Below are positions 62,153 to 64,000 of a stretch of DNA of 64,000 nt, one piece after another. A program made the translations under genes and the position numbers. The notes beneath the pieces were generated by a model. That model was not told where the DNA came from, did no database searches, and saw nothing but the letters and a program-made list of their open reading frames with translations. Every line of letters starts with the position of its first letter. The first letter of the stretch is position 1. Source of the DNA: Talinum fruticosum (lineage: Eukaryota; Streptophyta; Magnoliopsida; Caryophyllales; Talinaceae); assembly GCA_021018815.1 (NCBI GenBank), contig JAITYX010000003.1, forward strand, positions 14,093,501 to 14,157,500, written 5' to 3'.

Positions 62153-63579
62153 TGAAGGTTTGCTATTGGAGAGGCTAAGTTATTCTAGAGGGGAAGTGAA
62201 TACTCGTGATGGAAGATTTTAGCGGAATAACAAACTATTCTCGCTCAGCAAAGACTTAGAAAATAATTATGAGTCTACATTGGACTCGGAAACGGACAAG
62301 ACACAAAAATACGTGGAAACCCTCTTGGGCGTGAAAACCACGGATAGTGTTAATCCAAGCACTAAGTCAAATTCACTATTTTGAATCCACAAAATACAAG
62401 AATTGACCCTTACTGAATTTCTCCCTTATACAATTCAATTACAAGATTTCCCTAGACTTAGAAATTCTGTTATCTAATTTAGTACTTCCTAACCGAGGTA
62501 ACCTTTACAGACTAGGGAAGAATTGAGCTGAGTTAACCCTTACAACTCAGTCAAGGGACTTAAAAGAAAATTGAATATGTAATTGATTATAAAAATTTTC
62601 TCTTTACAACTCGTAAAGTAAGAACTTAAGAAGTGGAGTTGTAAAAGCTAGAAGATTGAGAGAGTATGCACCGAGGAAGTGATTAGAAATATGTTCGTAA
62701 AATCCTCAAGTCTTGTAGGAAGGCTTCTATTTATACTCAACATGGCAGAGTAACCATTTAAACTAGTTCTACACTTGTGAGCTTCATTAGCTGTTGTAAC
62801 GGCTAGTCCGAGTCACTCAAAAATGAGCCGTTGCAAAATGAACGTTATGCTTTTGCCCTTGGCTTATAAAGTAGTCCATCGCACTAGTGGTGACTGAAAT
62901 CTAGGGTGGAAACAAATGTTAGACTCAAATTTAAAGTTTATCGGATTTGGTAACAAACAACCCCGACACGATGTCGGAGCCTTGTCTAGAAAAAGGTGTT
63001 TTTCTGTCTGCTAGTGTTTAACAATAGGAAGTCGATTGGTATTGCTTTTCAAAATAAGATTAAAATACTTTAATCAACTTGCAAAAGTAAATCAAAGTGG
63101 TACTTAGAGTATAAAAATATTTTGGTCTAAGATTAGGAAAAGATAATAATTAATTCATAATAATTAAGTGCTTAATTATCTTTAGCTCGAAAGAATGGAA
63201 TTTTCTGAGTCTAATATTCAATATGTTCAAATTCCATCTTAAGTCAATCCTTTAAATGATCAAGTTACTAAGATTGAATAAGTAAAATGCAAAGGCTTGA
63301 TTAGGTAAATAATTTCATACAATAAACCGACTTAGAAAAGAGAATTAACGTAATAATTCGTTTTTAGTTAGAACAATAAGTCGATGCTCGGAATATGAAG
63401 TGTTGGAAAAATTATTTACTCATACCATCTTTCTAAGTTATGTCCGAGTGGGTCAAAACCTATTTAAGTGTTTCTACTTAAGATATGGTTTCGAGTGGGT
63501 CGAACAATGTTGAAAAGTTAAAGTTAAGCTTCTTAAGATCAAAACCATAGAGAGATAGAGAGTTATACCTAAGTCTTCA
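62153..63579 (-). repeat. 3' LTR of Sirevirus-like element 3
   Basis: 1427 bp. On the minus strand TGAAGACTTAGG...CCTTCA with a TATA box at 62728-62735 and the ggtttccacgtatttt block, in the same order as the other two LTR families. Confidence 0.85.
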
Positions 63580-63707
63580 ATCTCCACCTTTTGATGAAAG
63601 ACATTCCATACTTAAGATAGAAGCTAAGAGTGCAAAGAGTTAAGTTTTCATTGCATATCGAACCAGAAAAATATCGAGTATACTTATCAAAGTATCGAGC
63701 ATATACT
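62153..63707 (-). mobile_element. Sirevirus-like element 3, minus strand, partial
   Basis: Its 3' LTR (62153-63579) and about 130 bp of internal sequence, including the polypurine tract (caaaaggtggagat on the minus strand at 63580-63593) and the gtatggaatgtctttcatc block shared with elements 1 and 2. The internal part is cut at 63708 by a CACTA end. The rest lies beyond the window or is lost. Confidence 0.85.
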
Positions 63708-64000
63708 CACTACTACAAAACTGCTAAATAGCGACGGAAAAACTTCCGTCGCCACATAGCTGACGGAATCGGCGACGGAATCGACAAAACCGACAACCGT
63801 GTCGACAGACGATGGATTTAGCGATGGAATGAGGAATCCGTCACTCATTTGGAATCGCCGACGAAATTTCCGTCACTAATAAATTTAGCAACGGAATATT
63901 CCGTCGCTAATCCGTCGATAGGGTACGCTGATTTATAAAATGAAGGATAACCCAAAAAAATAATAATTAATTTAGTACTTAGCGACGGAATTATCCGTCA
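63708..64000 (+). mobile_element. CACTA transposon 2, left end only
   Basis: CACTACTACAAAACTGCTAA followed by alternating agcgacgg/ccgtcgct subterminal repeats to the window end. It starts inside Sirevirus-like element 3. The preceding bases act would be the target duplication. The right end is outside the window. Confidence 0.82.

Overview
This is nuclear DNA from a flowering plant, most likely a eudicot. It is AT-rich and intron-bearing. It holds one intact class III peroxidase gene with the classic four-exon layout, a dead NAC transcription-factor gene, and many plant-type transposons: Sirevirus-like Ty1/copia, a Tat/Ogre-like Ty3/gypsy derivative, CACTA, an L1-type LINE and tRNA-derived repeats. 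No bacterial, organellar, rRNA or CRISPR features were seen. The species cannot be named from the sequence alone.

Layout. 1-6345: a tandem array of about 690-bp monomers (nine full copies and a decayed tenth) with a two-monomer higher-order pattern. 6345-8300: degenerate spacer with three tRNA-like repeats. 8300-20346: a minus-strand NAC pseudogene, split by an 11.1-kb Sirevirus-like element (8432-19530) with 1571-bp LTRs, a GAAGT target duplication, decayed gag-pol and an extra 3' ORF. 20347-25166: AT-rich spacer with two SINE-like heads. 25184-30772: a minus-strand L1-type LINE lacking most of its endonuclease. 32094-44316: a CACTA transposon flanked by AAA, whose transposase-like gene is interrupted by a second, 5'-truncated Sirevirus-like element (about 35600-43552). 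46983-49138: the intact peroxidase gene on the minus strand. 49241-51494: spacer with microsatellite and minisatellite DNA. 51495-54902: a candidate solo LTR. 55457 to beyond the window: a Tat/Ogre-like gag-only LTR element. Its 3' LTR is broken at 62153 by a minus-strand Sirevirus-like element, which is itself broken at 63708 by another CACTA end.

How it fits together. The window reads as a gene-poor, nested-transposon block around one surviving gene. Insertion order can be read from the interruptions: NAC gene, then Sirevirus 1; CACTA-1, then Sirevirus 2; Tat/Ogre-like element, then Sirevirus 3, then CACTA-2. The transposon coding regions carry many frameshifts, and the differences between related copies cluster next to CG dinucleotides. 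Part of that damage could therefore be consensus error in methylated DNA rather than biological decay. The most unusual feature is an extra ORF after pol in both Sirevirus-like copies, each preceded at about 250 bp by a consensus TATA box inside the element.
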